The position numbers and the translations under genes are program-made. The notes beneath the pieces are model-generated. The model did no database searches and was not told the DNA's origin. It saw nothing but the letters and a program-made list of their open reading frames with translations. Of a stretch of DNA of 43,722 bases, positions 16,486-27,370 are shown piece after piece. Numbering within the stretch: position 1 is the stretch's first letter; each line of letters opens with the position of its first letter. Source of the stretch: Deltaproteobacteria bacterium (lineage in GTDB: Bacteria > Myxococcota > Myxococcia > SLRQ01); NCBI GenBank assembly GCA_007130885.1, contig SLRQ01000050.1, positions 102,661 to 146,382 of the forward strand. Direction: 5' to 3'.

Positions 16486-18768
16486 ATGAGCGATTCGTCC
16501 TTTGTGAGCCTTGCGAGGGGCTTGATAGAGCAAGCTCATAAGGAAGGCAGGCACAGCCTTCTCGAGCACGAGGTATATCGGCTGCTGGAAGCAGGCGGGC
16601 TCGGAGTGCCGGCGCACAGTGTCATCGGGCCGGGGCTGGATGATATCCGCGCTGATCTTCCGGGAGAAAAAGTGGTCGTCAAGGTCATCTCGGCCGAAAT
16701 CACCCACAAGACAGAGGTGGGGGGAGTTCGGATCGTGCCCAACTCCAAGGGCGAGATCGAAAGCGCGGCCTCCGCAATGGTCTCGTCGATAAAGGCTGTG
16801 GAACCGCGATTAGTCGATACCGTTCGAGGTTTTCTCGTGTCGGAGTTGGTCGAGTATGACGGGGCGCTTGGCTCACAGCTCTTCTGTGGAATGAGGTTCT
16901 CCGAGGGCATTGGACATGTTCTGGCTGTTGGGTTCGGTGGCGTGGAAGCCGAGGCTCTCGCGGAGGTTTTCCGTGAAGGCGAGGGGGTGGTTCTCTACTC
17001 ACCCGAGCTTTCCACCCCGTCACACGGATTTGAAAAGCTTGCGACCTCCTACTTCGGGCGTCTAGTCGAGGGCAAGACCAGAGAAGGACTGAAGCGCGTG
17101 GATGCAGCGGAGCTGGAGAGGGTTTTGTCTCTCTACTCCGAGTTTTCTCGTGAGCTTTCGAACAATCCAGCCTTCGGTTTCACGATTACGGACTTCGAGA
17201 TCAATCCATTCTTGGCGCGTAACGAACGCCTTGTCGCGGTGGATGGCGTGCTGCGGTTCAGGTCGGGGTGCCACGAGGAGCGCAGTGTGGATCTCCAGAG
17301 GATGGAGAGCCTGTTGAAGCCCGGAACCGCCGCTCTCATGGGAGTTTCTCGCAAGCGGAAGAACATCGGCAGGGTGATACTTCGCAACCTTTTGCGCGAA
17401 GGGTTTTCTCCGGAGAGTATTCGTATAGTCAGGCCGGATGCCGAGCCCGGTGAGGAGATAGATGGGGTTAGGTGCTGCCCATCGTTAGGGGGCTTGCCTT
17501 GGGTGGCCGATCTTGCGGTTATCGCTGTTGCGGCCGATGGAGTCGCCGACGTTTTGGAAGAGGTGCTTCGGACCCAAAAAGCGCGTTCGTTGGTGTTGGT
17601 GCCGGGTGGCATGGGGGAGACCGCCAGCGGGAAGGAGCATCAGAACCGCGTTACGAGCGACCTGAAGCAGGCACGGGACTCCGGTTCCTTTGCGCCTGTC
17701 ATGGTGGGGCCCAACTGCTTGGGGCTTCGTTCCAGACCCGGTCACTACGACACCCTCTTCATTCCCGAGTCGAAGTTGCCATTGCCTGTGGGCGGGGTTC
17801 GGGATGTCGCGCTCATAAGCCAGAGTGGCGCCTTTATGATCACACGGATGAACCGCATGAGGATGTTGAATCCAAGGTTCGTCATTTCTACAGGCAATCA
17901 GCTCGATTTGACCGTTACGGACTTCGTCGAAGCCATTCTCCATGATGATGAAGTATCCGTTTTCGGTCTGTACATAGAAGGCTTTCAGCCTCTCGATGGA
18001 AGGCGGTTGGCTCGGCTCATCCGTGAGGGTCGATCCGAAGGTAAGGATTTCGTCGTGTATCAAGCCGGGCGCACCTCCGCTGGCCGAACGGCCACATCTT
18101 CCCACACCGCTTCGATTTCCGGCGACTATGCATCGGCAAAAGCGGTACTGACGGATGCCGGCGCTCTAATGTCGGACACGTTCGACGAGTTCCGAGCTCT
18201 TCTAACTTACTCCGGGCTCCTCAAGACGAAACCCCTGAACGGCTCGAGGCTGGGAATAGTATCGAATGCCGGCTATGAGACAGTCGGAATGGCGGATAGT
18301 GTTCATGAGGGTCGCTTCTCGCTTGCTCCTCTTACCGTAGAGACCTGCGCGGTGCTCGAGAAGATACTGAAGCGAAATCACCTGGAGGCGTTGGTCAATA
18401 TACACAATCCCCTCGATCTTACTCCCATGGCTTCCGAGCAAGCTTACGAGGACTGCGTGAGAGCTTGTCTCGATGACGAGACCGTGGATGCAATGGTCGT
18501 TGGCGCCGTCCCCATGACTCTCGCACTCAAGACTCTTCCAGCCGGTAAGGACCCCAGAGGATTGGACTCGGTGGATGCCGTTGACGCCCTTCCGTCTAGA
18601 ATGGGACGTCTTTTTAGGGATGCCGGAAAGCCGATGGCTTTTGTCGTAGACGGTGGCGACTTGTATGATCCGATGGCACGCTTAATGGAGCAAAACGGCT
18701 TACCTACCTTTAGGTCTTCGGACGAAGCCATTAGGATGCTTCAAAAGTACCTCGCCGCAAAAGAGTAG
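16486..18768 (+). CDS. ADP-forming acyl-CoA synthetase (acetate-CoA ligase type), beta-alpha order
   Basis: A 760-residue NDP-forming acyl-CoA synthetase. Residues ~1-265 are the ATP-grasp (beta) part with SAEITHKTEVGGVRI, whose His 74 matches the beta-subunit phospho-His; ~285-420 is the CoA-binding part; ~420-760 is the succinyl-CoA-ligase-like part with VALISQSGAFM and TSSHTASISGDY (His 540, the expected active-site phosphohistidine). The enzyme converts acyl-CoA plus ADP and Pi to acid plus ATP. The beta part precedes the alpha part, the reverse of many bacterial fusions. As the third gene after iorAB it should take the aryl-acetyl-CoA and conserve its energy as ATP. The substrate preference is inferred from the operon. 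Confidence 0.9.
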   Translation: MSDSSFVSLARGLIEQAHKEGRHSLLEHEVYRLLEAGGLGVPAHSVIGPGLDDIRADLPGEKVVVKVISAEITHKTEVGGVRIVPNSKGEIESAASAMVSSIKAVEPRLVDTVRGFLVSELVEYDGALGSQLFCGMRFSEGIGHVLAVGFGGVEAEALAEVFREGEGVVLYSPELSTPSHGFEKLATSYFGRLVEGKTREGLKRVDAAELERVLSLYSEFSRELSNNPAFGFTITDFEINPFLARNERLVAVDGVLRFRSGCHEERSVDLQRMESLLKPGTAALMGVSRKRKNIGRVILRNLLREGFSPESIRIVRPDAEPGEEIDGVRCCPSLGGLPWVADLAVIAVAADGVADVLEEVLRTQKARSLVLVPGGMGETASGKEHQNRVTSDLKQARDSGSFAPVMVGPNCLGLRSRPGHYDTLFIPESKLPLPVGGVRDVALISQSGAFMITRMNRMRMLNPRFVISTGNQLDLTVTDFVEAILHDDEVSVFGLYIEGFQPLDGRRLARLIREGRSEGKDFVVYQAGRTSAGRTATSSHTASISGDYASAKAVLTDAGALMSDTFDEFRALLTYSGLLKTKPLNGSRLGIVSNAGYETVGMADSVHEGRFSLAPLTVETCAVLEKILKRNHLEALVNIHNPLDLTPMASEQAYEDCVRACLDDETVDAMVVGAVPMTLALKTLPAGKDPRGLDSVDAVDALPSRMGRLFRDAGKPMAFVVDGGDLYDPMARLMEQNGLPTFRSSDEAIRMLQKYLAAKE

Positions 18769-18803
18769 CCCCAAGCCGAAGACAGGAACCGGAAGCCGGC
18801 CTA

Positions 18804-21800
18804 TCAAGCGGCGGCGGCGGTGGGGCCTTCGCCGGATAGTCTGACGCTGACCAGCTTCGATATTCCAGCCTCTTCCATGGTCACGCCATAGAGAGTGTCG
18901 GCCGACTCCATTGTGGACTTGTTGTGAGTGACGAGGATGAACTGGCTGTGCCGAGACATCTCACGCACGAGCTGGTTGTAGCGCCTGACGTTTGTGTCGT
19001 CGAGAGGCGCGTCAACCTCGTCGAGCAGACAAAACGGTGTGGGTCGTACCAGAAAAATCGCAAAAATAAGCGCTACGGCGGTCAGAGCTTTCTCTCCTCC
19101 CGAGAGAAGACTTACGTTCTGCAGCTTCTTACCTGGAGGCTGTGCGAAGATCTCTACACCCGACTCGAGCGGTGCTGAAGGATCGGTGAGTGACAAACCG
19201 GCTTTTCCGCCTTTGAATAGGCGCGGGAAAAGCTGGCGGAACAAATCGTTGGTTTGCTCGAATGTCTCGATGAATCTCGCCTTGCTCGTCTTGTTGACTT
19301 GGGTGATTGCCTTTTCGAGCTTGGACAAAGACTGCTCCAAGTCGTTCTGTTGAGCCTGCAGGAAGGCATGCCTTTCGGCTATCTCGTCATACTCTCGAAT
19401 GGCTGTGAGATTGACCTCTCCTATGCGTGAAACCCTGGCGCGAAGGGCTTCGAGTCGAGTTATGTCATCTTCTTCCGGTGCGGGATGCAGATGCCATTGA
19501 TGGACAGCCTCGGAAATGGTGGTGGCGTGACGTTCGACCACGCTTTCAGCCAAATGCGTGGCGCCCATCTCCATCTCCCGCAGCTCTATCTCAATCCTCT
19601 TCGACTCGGCCGCGCGGGTCTCGAGAGCCTCGCGCATGGCGTCGAGGTGTTCCTCATCGGACTTTACGGTTTCGCTCGCCGCGGACAAGCTTTCCCGTCC
19701 ACGACTCACCGATGCCCGCATGGCCCTTGCTTCCTCCATAAGCCGTCGAGCTTCCGCTTCATCACTCGCGATTCGAGCGTCTATGTCATCGTACTTCGTC
19801 GAGCTTCCTTCCACGTTGTCCGAGAGCGACCGCAAGCGATTGGAGATCTCCTGAACATCGTTCTCCGCTCGTTCAGTCTCTTTTGCCAGAGCCTCGCGTT
19901 TCTCATTGTCACCAGCCACGCGGACTCGAAGTTCCGTAACTATCTCCTGAAGCTCGGCTGATTTTCTCTTCTCCGATTCGAGCTTCTCGTCCAGATTCGA
20001 GGATCGTGCGGCGTGAGAGCTCTTTTCCTCGAATGCCGCCGTCAAAGCATCCTTGACGGCTCGGGCGTCCTTGGCGTTGTCTTCGAGGGCCTCACTCAGT
20101 TCGGCTGCTTCCGACTCCACCGCGGCGATGCGCTCCCTGAGGCGCTCGAGCACCTCGTCGGAGTGGCTGGTTTCCTTCTCTTTACCGACTATTGTGATTT
20201 GCTCCGCGTGAGCATTGCGTGACAGCTCTTCGAGGTCGCTCTCGAGTGACGCCTTGCGTTTCACAAGGTGGCCACGAGCACTCTCGAGACCGAAAAGAGT
20301 CTTTGTCAGGCGTTCGACTTCGTTGCTTAGTTCTTCGATCTCGCGCCGGGCTTCCAGCAGGCCGGTGCCGGCCGAGTCACGAGTGCCGCCGCTTATGGTG
20401 CCGGATGGTCCAATCACGTCGCCGGCCAAGGTTACGAATGTGACTCCGCTGGAACTCGACCAAAGCTTCAGCGCGACATCCAGATCGCGGGCGATGATCA
20501 CGTCTTCCAAAAGGTGTCGTACTATGTCGGCTTCGGAGGGCTTGTAACGCACTACGTCCATTGCTACGGCTACGACCCCTTCGCTGTCGGTCAGGGCTCG
20601 CGCGGCTGCCCCGTTCTCGGGCGCTACACGCAGATCCCTTCGCGGTATGAACGCGGAACGACCGGACTCGCTATCCGCGAGCCATGCCACCGCATGACGG
20701 GCCGCTTCTTGATCGGTCACAAGGACGTGCTGCAGACGCTCTCCGAGCACCGCTTCGATGGCGGCTTCGTGGGGGGGCTCCGCTCGCACCAGGTCGGCAA
20801 CCAGGCCGAGAACTGTTTCCCCGGAGAGCCCGGATATATTGCTCTTCTCGAGCATTACGGAGCGTACGCCCTGATTGTAGCCCTCGTAGTTTCTCTGTAT
20901 TTCCTCGAGAGAAAGAAGTCGGCTGCGCTTTTCCGCCCGGGTGTCCTTCAGCCCATGGATTTCCGTTTCTTGCTCTTCGAGAGAAAGATTGCATGCGGCA
21001 AGCGCCTCAACGGCCGCCGAGCGGTCGGCTTCCATGCGCTCTAGCTTTTCACGAGCCACGTCGAGGTCTTCTTGCTGCCTTGCTCTTGACTCCTCCAAGG
21101 CCTCGATCCTCGATCGCAGCTGTTCGATCTCGGCCGCGCCTGCTTCCCTGCGGACCCCCAGCTCTTCCCTGCGCCGAGTCAGCTCCGATATTTGGCTCTC
21201 GCATTGAGTGATTTTGCTGGCAGCCTTCGACTCCGCCAAACGCTCGGCCTCCGCGAGTCTCGAGAGGCGAGCCACGGATTCAAGCGCGCCGGTCAGTTCG
21301 AGCAAACGCGCGTCAAGGTCCGTCTTGCTGCTCGACAGCGACCTCTCTATTTCCACCAGGTCCGAACGATTTCGGCGGATGGTCTCGACAAGCCTTGCTT
21401 CCCTGCTCCGAAGGCCGGCGATCTCCTCTTGGGCCAGGCGCGTTCGCGAATCAAGGTCCTCTCGTTCGCGTCCAAGGCCAGCCACTCGCTCCGCGTGAAC
21501 ATTGGCGCGACCCTCGACCTTTTCCGCGTTGGCCTGAATATCGGCTAGACGCGCCTCCTCCGCGGCCAAACGATCCCTGCGCGCTCGCACGTCTTTCTCG
21601 AGCTTGTCCACCTTGGCGGACAAATCGCTCGCACCGTTTCGCAAGAACGAAAGCTCTCGCTGGAGGGATGACCTCGTCGCTGCTATCTCCAGCCAGCGAT
21701 GCGCGGTGATGTGTAGCTCGACCTCTTGCAACTCGGACTTGAGCTTTTTGTACCTCTCGGCTTTCTTCGCCTGACGCTGGAGGCTGTCCAGCCTGCGGCC

Positions 21801-22406
21801 CAGTTCGGAAACCAGGTCGCCGATTCGCAACAGATTGGACCTCGTATACTCCATCTTCCGCTCGGCGATGCGCCTCTTGGTCTTGAACCTGGTTATTCCG
21901 GCGGCCTCCTCTATGAGACTGCGCCGTTCATCGGCCTTTGCCGAGACGATGAGCCCGATGCGCCCTTGTTCGATTATGGAGTAAGCTTTGGTTCCGACTC
22001 CGGTTCCGAGGAAGACCTCCGTGATGTCCATCAGCCTGCACGGGGTCTTGTTTATGAGGTACTCGCTGTCGCCATTGCGGAACAAGCGCCTGGTTACCGC
22101 GATCTCCGCGAAGGCACGATAGCGGGAGGGGAGTTCCTCGGGCCTGTTATTTACGAAGGTAAGAGTTACCTCCGTCATGCTCACCGGCGGTCTGGTCTGC
22201 GATCCGCTGAAGATGACGTCCTGCATCGAACCGCCGCGCAGATGCTTCGAGGATTGCTCACCGAGAACCCACCTTACGGCATCCACTATGTTCGACTTGC
22301 CGCATCCATTGGGTCCGACGATGCTGGTAATGCCTTCATCGAAGCGAACCACGGTCTTTTCGAGGAATGACTTGAACCCCACTATGTCGAGACGCTTGAG
22401 GCGCAT
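18804..22406 (-). CDS. smc: Chromosome segregation protein SMC
   Basis: A 1200-residue SMC ATPase of normal length. It has the N-terminal Walker A GPNGCGKSN at ~31-39, FSGSQTRPPVSMTEVTLTF, a long coiled coil, a hinge at ~500-680 (VADLVRAEPPHEAAIEAVLG; DVIGPSGTISGGTR), the return coiled coil, then the C-terminal signature LLSGGEKALTAVAL (~1100) and Walker B FCLLDEVDAPLDD. It organises and segregates chromosomes as a dimer with ScpA and ScpB, neither of which is in the window. GAGGG lies just before ATG 22406. It converges with the acyl-CoA synthetase gene, 35 bases apart. Confidence 0.97.
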   Translation of the reverse strand: MRLKRLDIVGFKSFLEKTVVRFDEGITSIVGPNGCGKSNIVDAVRWVLGEQSSKHLRGGSMQDVIFSGSQTRPPVSMTEVTLTFVNNRPEELPSRYRAFAEIAVTRRLFRNGDSEYLINKTPCRLMDITEVFLGTGVGTKAYSIIEQGRIGLIVSAKADERRSLIEEAAGITRFKTKRRIAERKMEYTRSNLLRIGDLVSELGRRLDSLQRQAKKAERYKKLKSELQEVELHITAHRWLEIAATRSSLQRELSFLRNGASDLSAKVDKLEKDVRARRDRLAAEEARLADIQANAEKVEGRANVHAERVAGLGREREDLDSRTRLAQEEIAGLRSREARLVETIRRNRSDLVEIERSLSSSKTDLDARLLELTGALESVARLSRLAEAERLAESKAASKITQCESQISELTRRREELGVRREAGAAEIEQLRSRIEALEESRARQQEDLDVAREKLERMEADRSAAVEALAACNLSLEEQETEIHGLKDTRAEKRSRLLSLEEIQRNYEGYNQGVRSVMLEKSNISGLSGETVLGLVADLVRAEPPHEAAIEAVLGERLQHVLVTDQEAARHAVAWLADSESGRSAFIPRRDLRVAPENGAAARALTDSEGVVAVAMDVVRYKPSEADIVRHLLEDVIIARDLDVALKLWSSSSGVTFVTLAGDVIGPSGTISGGTRDSAGTGLLEARREIEELSNEVERLTKTLFGLESARGHLVKRKASLESDLEELSRNAHAEQITIVGKEKETSHSDEVLERLRERIAAVESEAAELSEALEDNAKDARAVKDALTAAFEEKSSHAARSSNLDEKLESEKRKSAELQEIVTELRVRVAGDNEKREALAKETERAENDVQEISNRLRSLSDNVEGSSTKYDDIDARIASDEAEARRLMEEARAMRASVSRGRESLSAASETVKSDEEHLDAMREALETRAAESKRIEIELREMEMGATHLAESVVERHATTISEAVHQWHLHPAPEEDDITRLEALRARVSRIGEVNLTAIREYDEIAERHAFLQAQQNDLEQSLSKLEKAITQVNKTSKARFIETFEQTNDLFRQLFPRLFKGGKAGLSLTDPSAPLESGVEIFAQPPGKKLQNVSLLSGGEKALTAVALIFAIFLVRPTPFCLLDEVDAPLDDTNVRRYNQLVREMSRHSQFILVTHNKSTMESADTLYGVTMEEAGISKLVSVRLSGEGPTAAAA

Positions 22407-22419
22407 ATACCCTCACCGC

Positions 22420-22437
22420 GCGGCACTCTGATGCCGC
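22420..22437 (-). other. Hairpin in the smc 5' leader
   Basis: GCGGCA-TCAGAG-TGCCGC (minus strand) is a perfect 6-bp stem with a 6-base loop, ending 13 bases before the smc start and directly in front of the GAGGG Shine-Dalgarno. It has no U-tract. It might tune translation initiation of smc. Confidence 0.35.
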
Positions 22438-22523
22438 AAGGACTTTCCCCGCACCGATACTCGGCCGACAGTGCAAACCTTCGGGTGGACTTGATATTTC
22501 ACAACGCCCGCGCCCCTCCCCAG

Positions 22524-22552
22524 CTTGTACGTGAGGTCGAAAGTGCTTCCAA
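22524..22552 (-). promoter_or_regulatory. smc: Possible smc promoter
   Basis: On the minus strand TTGGAA (22547-22552) and TACAAG (22524-22529) are separated by 17 bases; each matches four of six consensus positions. It would give a leader of ~110 bases that includes the hairpin at 22420-22437. Weak call. Confidence 0.3.
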
Positions 22553-22761
22553 CTTGCGTGTCGGCATGAGAAATGGAGGGAGAGGCGCCGACGTAGAGAG
22601 AGTGTACGGGGTGGAGCGCAGGGGTCAAGCACAAAGTGACGTGACAATACATTGCCATACACCTCTGATGGCTGGCCACAGTCTCATGGCGCTTGTATGG
22701 TAACGGCCGAGCGTGCCCGGCATGCGTTGGTGTTGCGCTCCTCATGCGAAAGGTTTCGGTG

Positions 22762-23802
22762 GTGAGAATAGGTCTAGTAGGATTTCCCGGCTCCGGCAAA
22801 ACCACACTCTTCAATGCCCTGACCGGCCTGGATGCGCCCGTGGGTTTTGGAGGCGATCTGCGAGTCGGGGCCGTCAAGGTTCCAGATCCCCGTTTGGACT
22901 GGATCTCGGCGGCGGTGCAACCGCGCAAGACAACCCATGCCGAGGTGGTGTTTTGTGACGTGCCGGGTGAGTATGCAGCCGGGCGGCGTTCTCTTTCCGA
23001 TAAGGCTCTCCGGCAAATCAGGGAGCAAGACGCCTTGTGCCTCGTACTTAGGGACTTCGATAACCCCGCACTGGACGAGGCTCCCGATCCGCTGGGCGAG
23101 ATGTACGCTTTCGTGTCCGAGTGTGTCCTGGCTGATCTCGATGTTGTGGAAAGGCGCCTTCAAAGAATGAGTAAGGAGAAGAGCGATCTGCGGGAGCAGA
23201 AGCAGCTGGAAGAGATCAAGGGAAAGCTGGAAGAAGAAGTGCCGTTGCGGCTGCTGGGTTCGGAGGTGGTCCATCGAAACCTTCTCCGGGGATATGCGTT
23301 TCTTACAGACAAGCCGCTACTCGCGGTTCTCAATCAAAGTGAGGAGAAGAGTGGAGGCGATCCGCCGGTGGAGTTTGCACGGGAAATCGAGCGAGGAGGA
23401 GCGCGGGTGCTTGCTCTTTGCGCGAGCATCGAGTCCGAGATCAGCAGACTGGACCCCGATGATCAGGCTGATTTTCTCGAGGATATGGGAATGAGTGAGC
23501 CGGTGCTGCACAGGTTCATTAGAGCCTCTCATAATCTCCTCGATGTAATCTCCTTCTTTACGGTCAGCAAGGAGGAGGTTCGCGCCTGGACGATCCGCCG
23601 GGGCACCAGCGCGCGGCAGGCGGCTGGTCGAGTCCATTCGGATATGGAACGGGGTTTCATAAGGGCCGAGATCGTTCCGTTCGAGGTCTTCGAGAAGCAC
23701 GGGTCTTGGTCGGCGGTGAAGGCCGCCAACGAGATGAGAGTCGAGGGGGCCGGTTATGTGCTTCAGGACGGCGACATTATGCAGGTTCGATTCAACGTTT
23801 GA
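22762..23802 (+). CDS. YchF-like P-loop NTPase with TGS domain (divergent)
   Basis: GTG 22762 is preferred (AAAGG eight bases upstream); ATG 22744 is in frame and possible. The product is ~346 residues. The P-loop is GFPGSGKTTLFNALTG, where canonical YchF/Obg-like ATPases have NVGKS. G3 is DVPG, and the NxxE-type G4 position reads NQSE, as in the ATP-preferring YchF subgroup. The middle helical part (EMYAFVSECVLADLDVVERR) and the C-terminal TGS domain (ISFFTVSKEEVRAWTIRRGT ... EGAGYVLQDGDIMQVRFNV) follow the YchF plan. The family binds ribosomes and is linked to stress and redox responses. The altered P-loop suggests a paralogue beside a normal ychF elsewhere. Confidence 0.82.
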   Translation: MRIGLVGFPGSGKTTLFNALTGLDAPVGFGGDLRVGAVKVPDPRLDWISAAVQPRKTTHAEVVFCDVPGEYAAGRRSLSDKALRQIREQDALCLVLRDFDNPALDEAPDPLGEMYAFVSECVLADLDVVERRLQRMSKEKSDLREQKQLEEIKGKLEEEVPLRLLGSEVVHRNLLRGYAFLTDKPLLAVLNQSEEKSGGDPPVEFAREIERGGARVLALCASIESEISRLDPDDQADFLEDMGMSEPVLHRFIRASHNLLDVISFFTVSKEEVRAWTIRRGTSARQAAGRVHSDMERGFIRAEIVPFEVFEKHGSWSAVKAANEMRVEGAGYVLQDGDIMQVRFNV

Positions 23803-23904
23803 AGCCGGGCGTGCGGTGGTGTAACTAGCGTTGCCCGAAACCCTTCGACTTCTTCCGGCAGCGTCGCGGGATGGAATCGCAGGGTTGTAACTCATTACAT
23901 TTGG

Positions 23905-24465
23905 ATGTGCCCAATGACGGAGACGAAGTACATATCGGTCGACATAGAGGCCACCGGACCAACCCCTGGGTCCTACTCCATGGTCTCTCTTGGGGCTTGG
24001 GTGATCGGGGAGCCTGACCGTACGTTCTACGCCGAGCTCAAGCCGGTGACGGACCGATACGAAAAGAAGGCTCTGAATGTGGCCATGCCCGGGCGCACCC
24101 ACGATTCTCTATTCGAGACCGGCGAGGATCCCGAAGTGGTGATGGATCGCTTTGCGGGATGGGTCGACTCCGTACGCGAAGGCAAGAAGGACGAGGTCGT
24201 CTTTGTAGCGCACAACGCCCCTTTCGACTGGATGTTCGTCGCTTGGTACCTTTGGCGTTTCGTCAATCGTAACCCTTTTGGATGGGCGGCGCTGGATATG
24301 CGAGCCTACTTCATGGCCTTGACGGGCAACGAGTGGAAAAACACCAGGCTCGAGGACATGAAGAAGTGGTTCGAGGTCAAGCGCACTCACAAGCACCACG
24401 CTTTGGAGGACGCCATCGAGCAGGGAGAGCTGTTCATGCTCATGCTCGAGTCGTCCAAGCGCTGA
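23905..24465 (+). CDS. DEDDh-type 3'-5' exonuclease domain protein
   Basis: A 186-residue single-domain nuclease. All five catalytic residues of the DEDDh group are visible: DIEATG (Asp 13, Glu 15), HNAPFDW (Asp 108), and HHALEDAIEQ (His 165, Asp 169). The family includes RNase T, oligoribonuclease and the Pol III epsilon subunit. The protein lacks extra domains, so its substrate (DNA or RNA end) cannot be told. ATG 23905 and ATG 23914 are both possible starts; neither has a strong Shine-Dalgarno. It converges with the NtrC-family regulator gene. Confidence 0.85.
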   Translation: MCPMTETKYISVDIEATGPTPGSYSMVSLGAWVIGEPDRTFYAELKPVTDRYEKKALNVAMPGRTHDSLFETGEDPEVVMDRFAGWVDSVREGKKDEVVFVAHNAPFDWMFVAWYLWRFVNRNPFGWAALDMRAYFMALTGNEWKNTRLEDMKKWFEVKRTHKHHALEDAIEQGELFMLMLESSKR

Positions 24466-24540
24466 ACTGGCGATCGCAATTGCGCAACAGCATCTCGCCG
24501 GTGGAGCAGGTGCATCTGCCGCCGAAACACGGTGCCTTGT

Positions 24541-25912
<1,372 letters not shown>

Positions 25913-25920
<8 letters not shown>

Positions 25921-26716
25921 TTGTCGGTACTCGCAAGGAAAGGGTTAGTGAGGGATGAATCAGCATTCCACCTGAACGGTCCGGCAGCTCGACGAACACG
26001 TCGTGGTCCCAATGAATGACGTACTCGTCGAATAGAAGCGGATACACTCTGAAGGACGCCCCTATGGTCGCCCATGGAGCCACGTACACCTCCGCCAATG
26101 CGCCCAGCACCATGTGCCCTGGGGCGGGTGGCAAGCCTCGCAGGGCCCGGTCCTGGCCAACGGCGCTCCACCCCGTTCCGACGAGCAAGGAGATGTCCCA
26201 GAAGCGGTTGTCAGGCAATGGCTCCGCAAGCAGTTGTGACACGAGCTCGACAGGGTGCCACATGGCCAAGATTGTGATCAGGCCGGCCCCGCCACGATCC
26301 CTGGAGGTCAAGGACCATCCGGTGGCCGTCACATCGACGCCAATCCCGGCATGCCCAAGTATGTTGTATCCAAGCAGCAGGGATAGTGCCGCCGTGTTTT
26401 CGATGGTGTCCACCAAGCGCGACTGTGCATGCTCGCCGGTGGGCAGTTGGTCTTGTAGCCTTTGGGTGTTCAAGCTCCAAACGGCCCAGCCTCCTCCAAG
26501 GCGCACGGTGAAGCCTTCCGCCCGCGGAGCGGCGTGTTCGGAAGAGCGCTCGTCCAGCCTCTCGGAGCTTTTCCGAGGTTGTGTTTCCATCAGCCCTTCA
26601 ACCTCTTTCGCCTCCTGCCGATGCCCGGAATCCGCGGAGGCCGGATAACTCGAGATGGCGCAACAAAGGACTGAGAGCAGCACTCGCGAAGGCCCGTCTA
26701 AAGAGTGTCTAATCAT
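25913..26716 (-). CDS. Exported, barrel-like hypothetical protein upstream of the regulator
   Basis: A 267-residue protein of no family I can name with certainty. The N-terminus has a signal peptide (VLLSVLCCAISSYPASA, cleavage near residue 28). After a charged stretch, alternating aromatic/hydrophobic strands (FTVRLGGGWAVWSLN; GIGVDVTATGWSLTS; DISLLVGTGWSAVG; IGASFRVYPLLFDEYVIHW) resemble a small outer-membrane beta barrel, and it ends LTLSLRVPTSG without a terminal Phe. Its stop overlaps the NtrC-family gene by eight bases, an uncommon pairing for an envelope protein. It may report envelope state or simply share the transcript. Confidence 0.65.
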
Positions 26717-26795
26717 GGCCGGAGGATCTATCAGGCTAGGGGCTTGTTCGCCAGGTGCGGTGGCTCACGGTGCCCGGCTAGAGTACTGTGTCCTC

Positions 26796-27248
26796 ATGAA
26801 TATCCGGAGAGCCGTGGTTTTGCTTCTTGCCGGTGCGGCGATAGCCGCGCTGGTCGTAGTTCTCTCCGGAGGGGAGCCTGAAACGCCCGAGGAGATTATT
26901 CGAGCCGCGCTGACTGACATGGCTAAAGCCGCGGGGGAGGGAAGGCCGGGCGGTATCCTGGAGCATGTAAGCGATGATTTTCGCCTTCAGGGCGGGATCG
27001 ACAAAGATAGGTTGCGGGGGATGCTCCTAGTTCAGCTTCGTAGGCGAGACTGGACCAGGGTAGTTCTCTACGATACCGAGGTGGTGCTTCAATCCCCGGA
27101 ACTCGCTGATGCCATGACGAGGGCCGTGCTCGCCAGGGGCGATGGTCCCATCCCGTCTAGGGCCGATCGCTGGGAGATCGATTTGACCTTCCAAAAGGAG
27201 GACGGCTCTTGGCTCGTAAGGGAAGCCTCTTACCGCTCACGCCGGTAG
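26796..27248 (+). CDS. Small membrane-anchored protein, NTF2-like
   Basis: Start ATG 26796 gives 150 residues; upstream in-frame codons to 26655 overlap the divergent gene and are rejected. A signal anchor (VVLLLAGAAIAALVVVLSG) is followed by a soluble domain with EEIIRAALTDMAKAAGEGRP, then DDFRLQGGIDKDRLRGML and a final strand WEIDLTFQKEDGSWLVREASY. The helix-then-strands order and the WLVREASY-like end suggest an NTF2/SnoaL-like cone fold. Likely periplasmic face of the inner membrane; no catalytic residues identified. A perfect palindrome TCCGGAA-g-TTCCGGA (27249-27263) follows the stop. Confidence 0.65.
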   Translation: MNIRRAVVLLLAGAAIAALVVVLSGGEPETPEEIIRAALTDMAKAAGEGRPGGILEHVSDDFRLQGGIDKDRLRGMLLVQLRRRDWTRVVLYDTEVVLQSPELADAMTRAVLARGDGPIPSRADRWEIDLTFQKEDGSWLVREASYRSRR

Positions 27249-27263
27249 TCCGGAAGTTCCGGA
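27249..27263. other. Palindrome after the stop codon
   Basis: TCCGGAA-g-TTCCGGA, 7+1+7 perfect, starts at the first base after the TAG stop. It could be a protein-binding site or part of a factor-dependent transcript end. There is no U-tract on either strand. Confidence 0.35.
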
Positions 27264-27370
27264 CCCGGCGTGCAGCGTTCATCCCACCATGACATAGCCA
27301 ACACCAGCCACGTGAGCCGTGGCCGACTCGGCCATCCGGCACGTACGTGGCCCAGCACCTTTTGTTGCTT

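Larger units (their letters stand above)
22407..22761. other. Divergent intergenic region of smc and the YchF-like gene
   Basis: A 355-base divergent region. It holds a hairpin in the smc leader and one possible smc promoter, listed separately. I checked for SRP RNA and tRNA features and saw none. Open frames here have no recognisable protein features. Confidence 0.5.
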
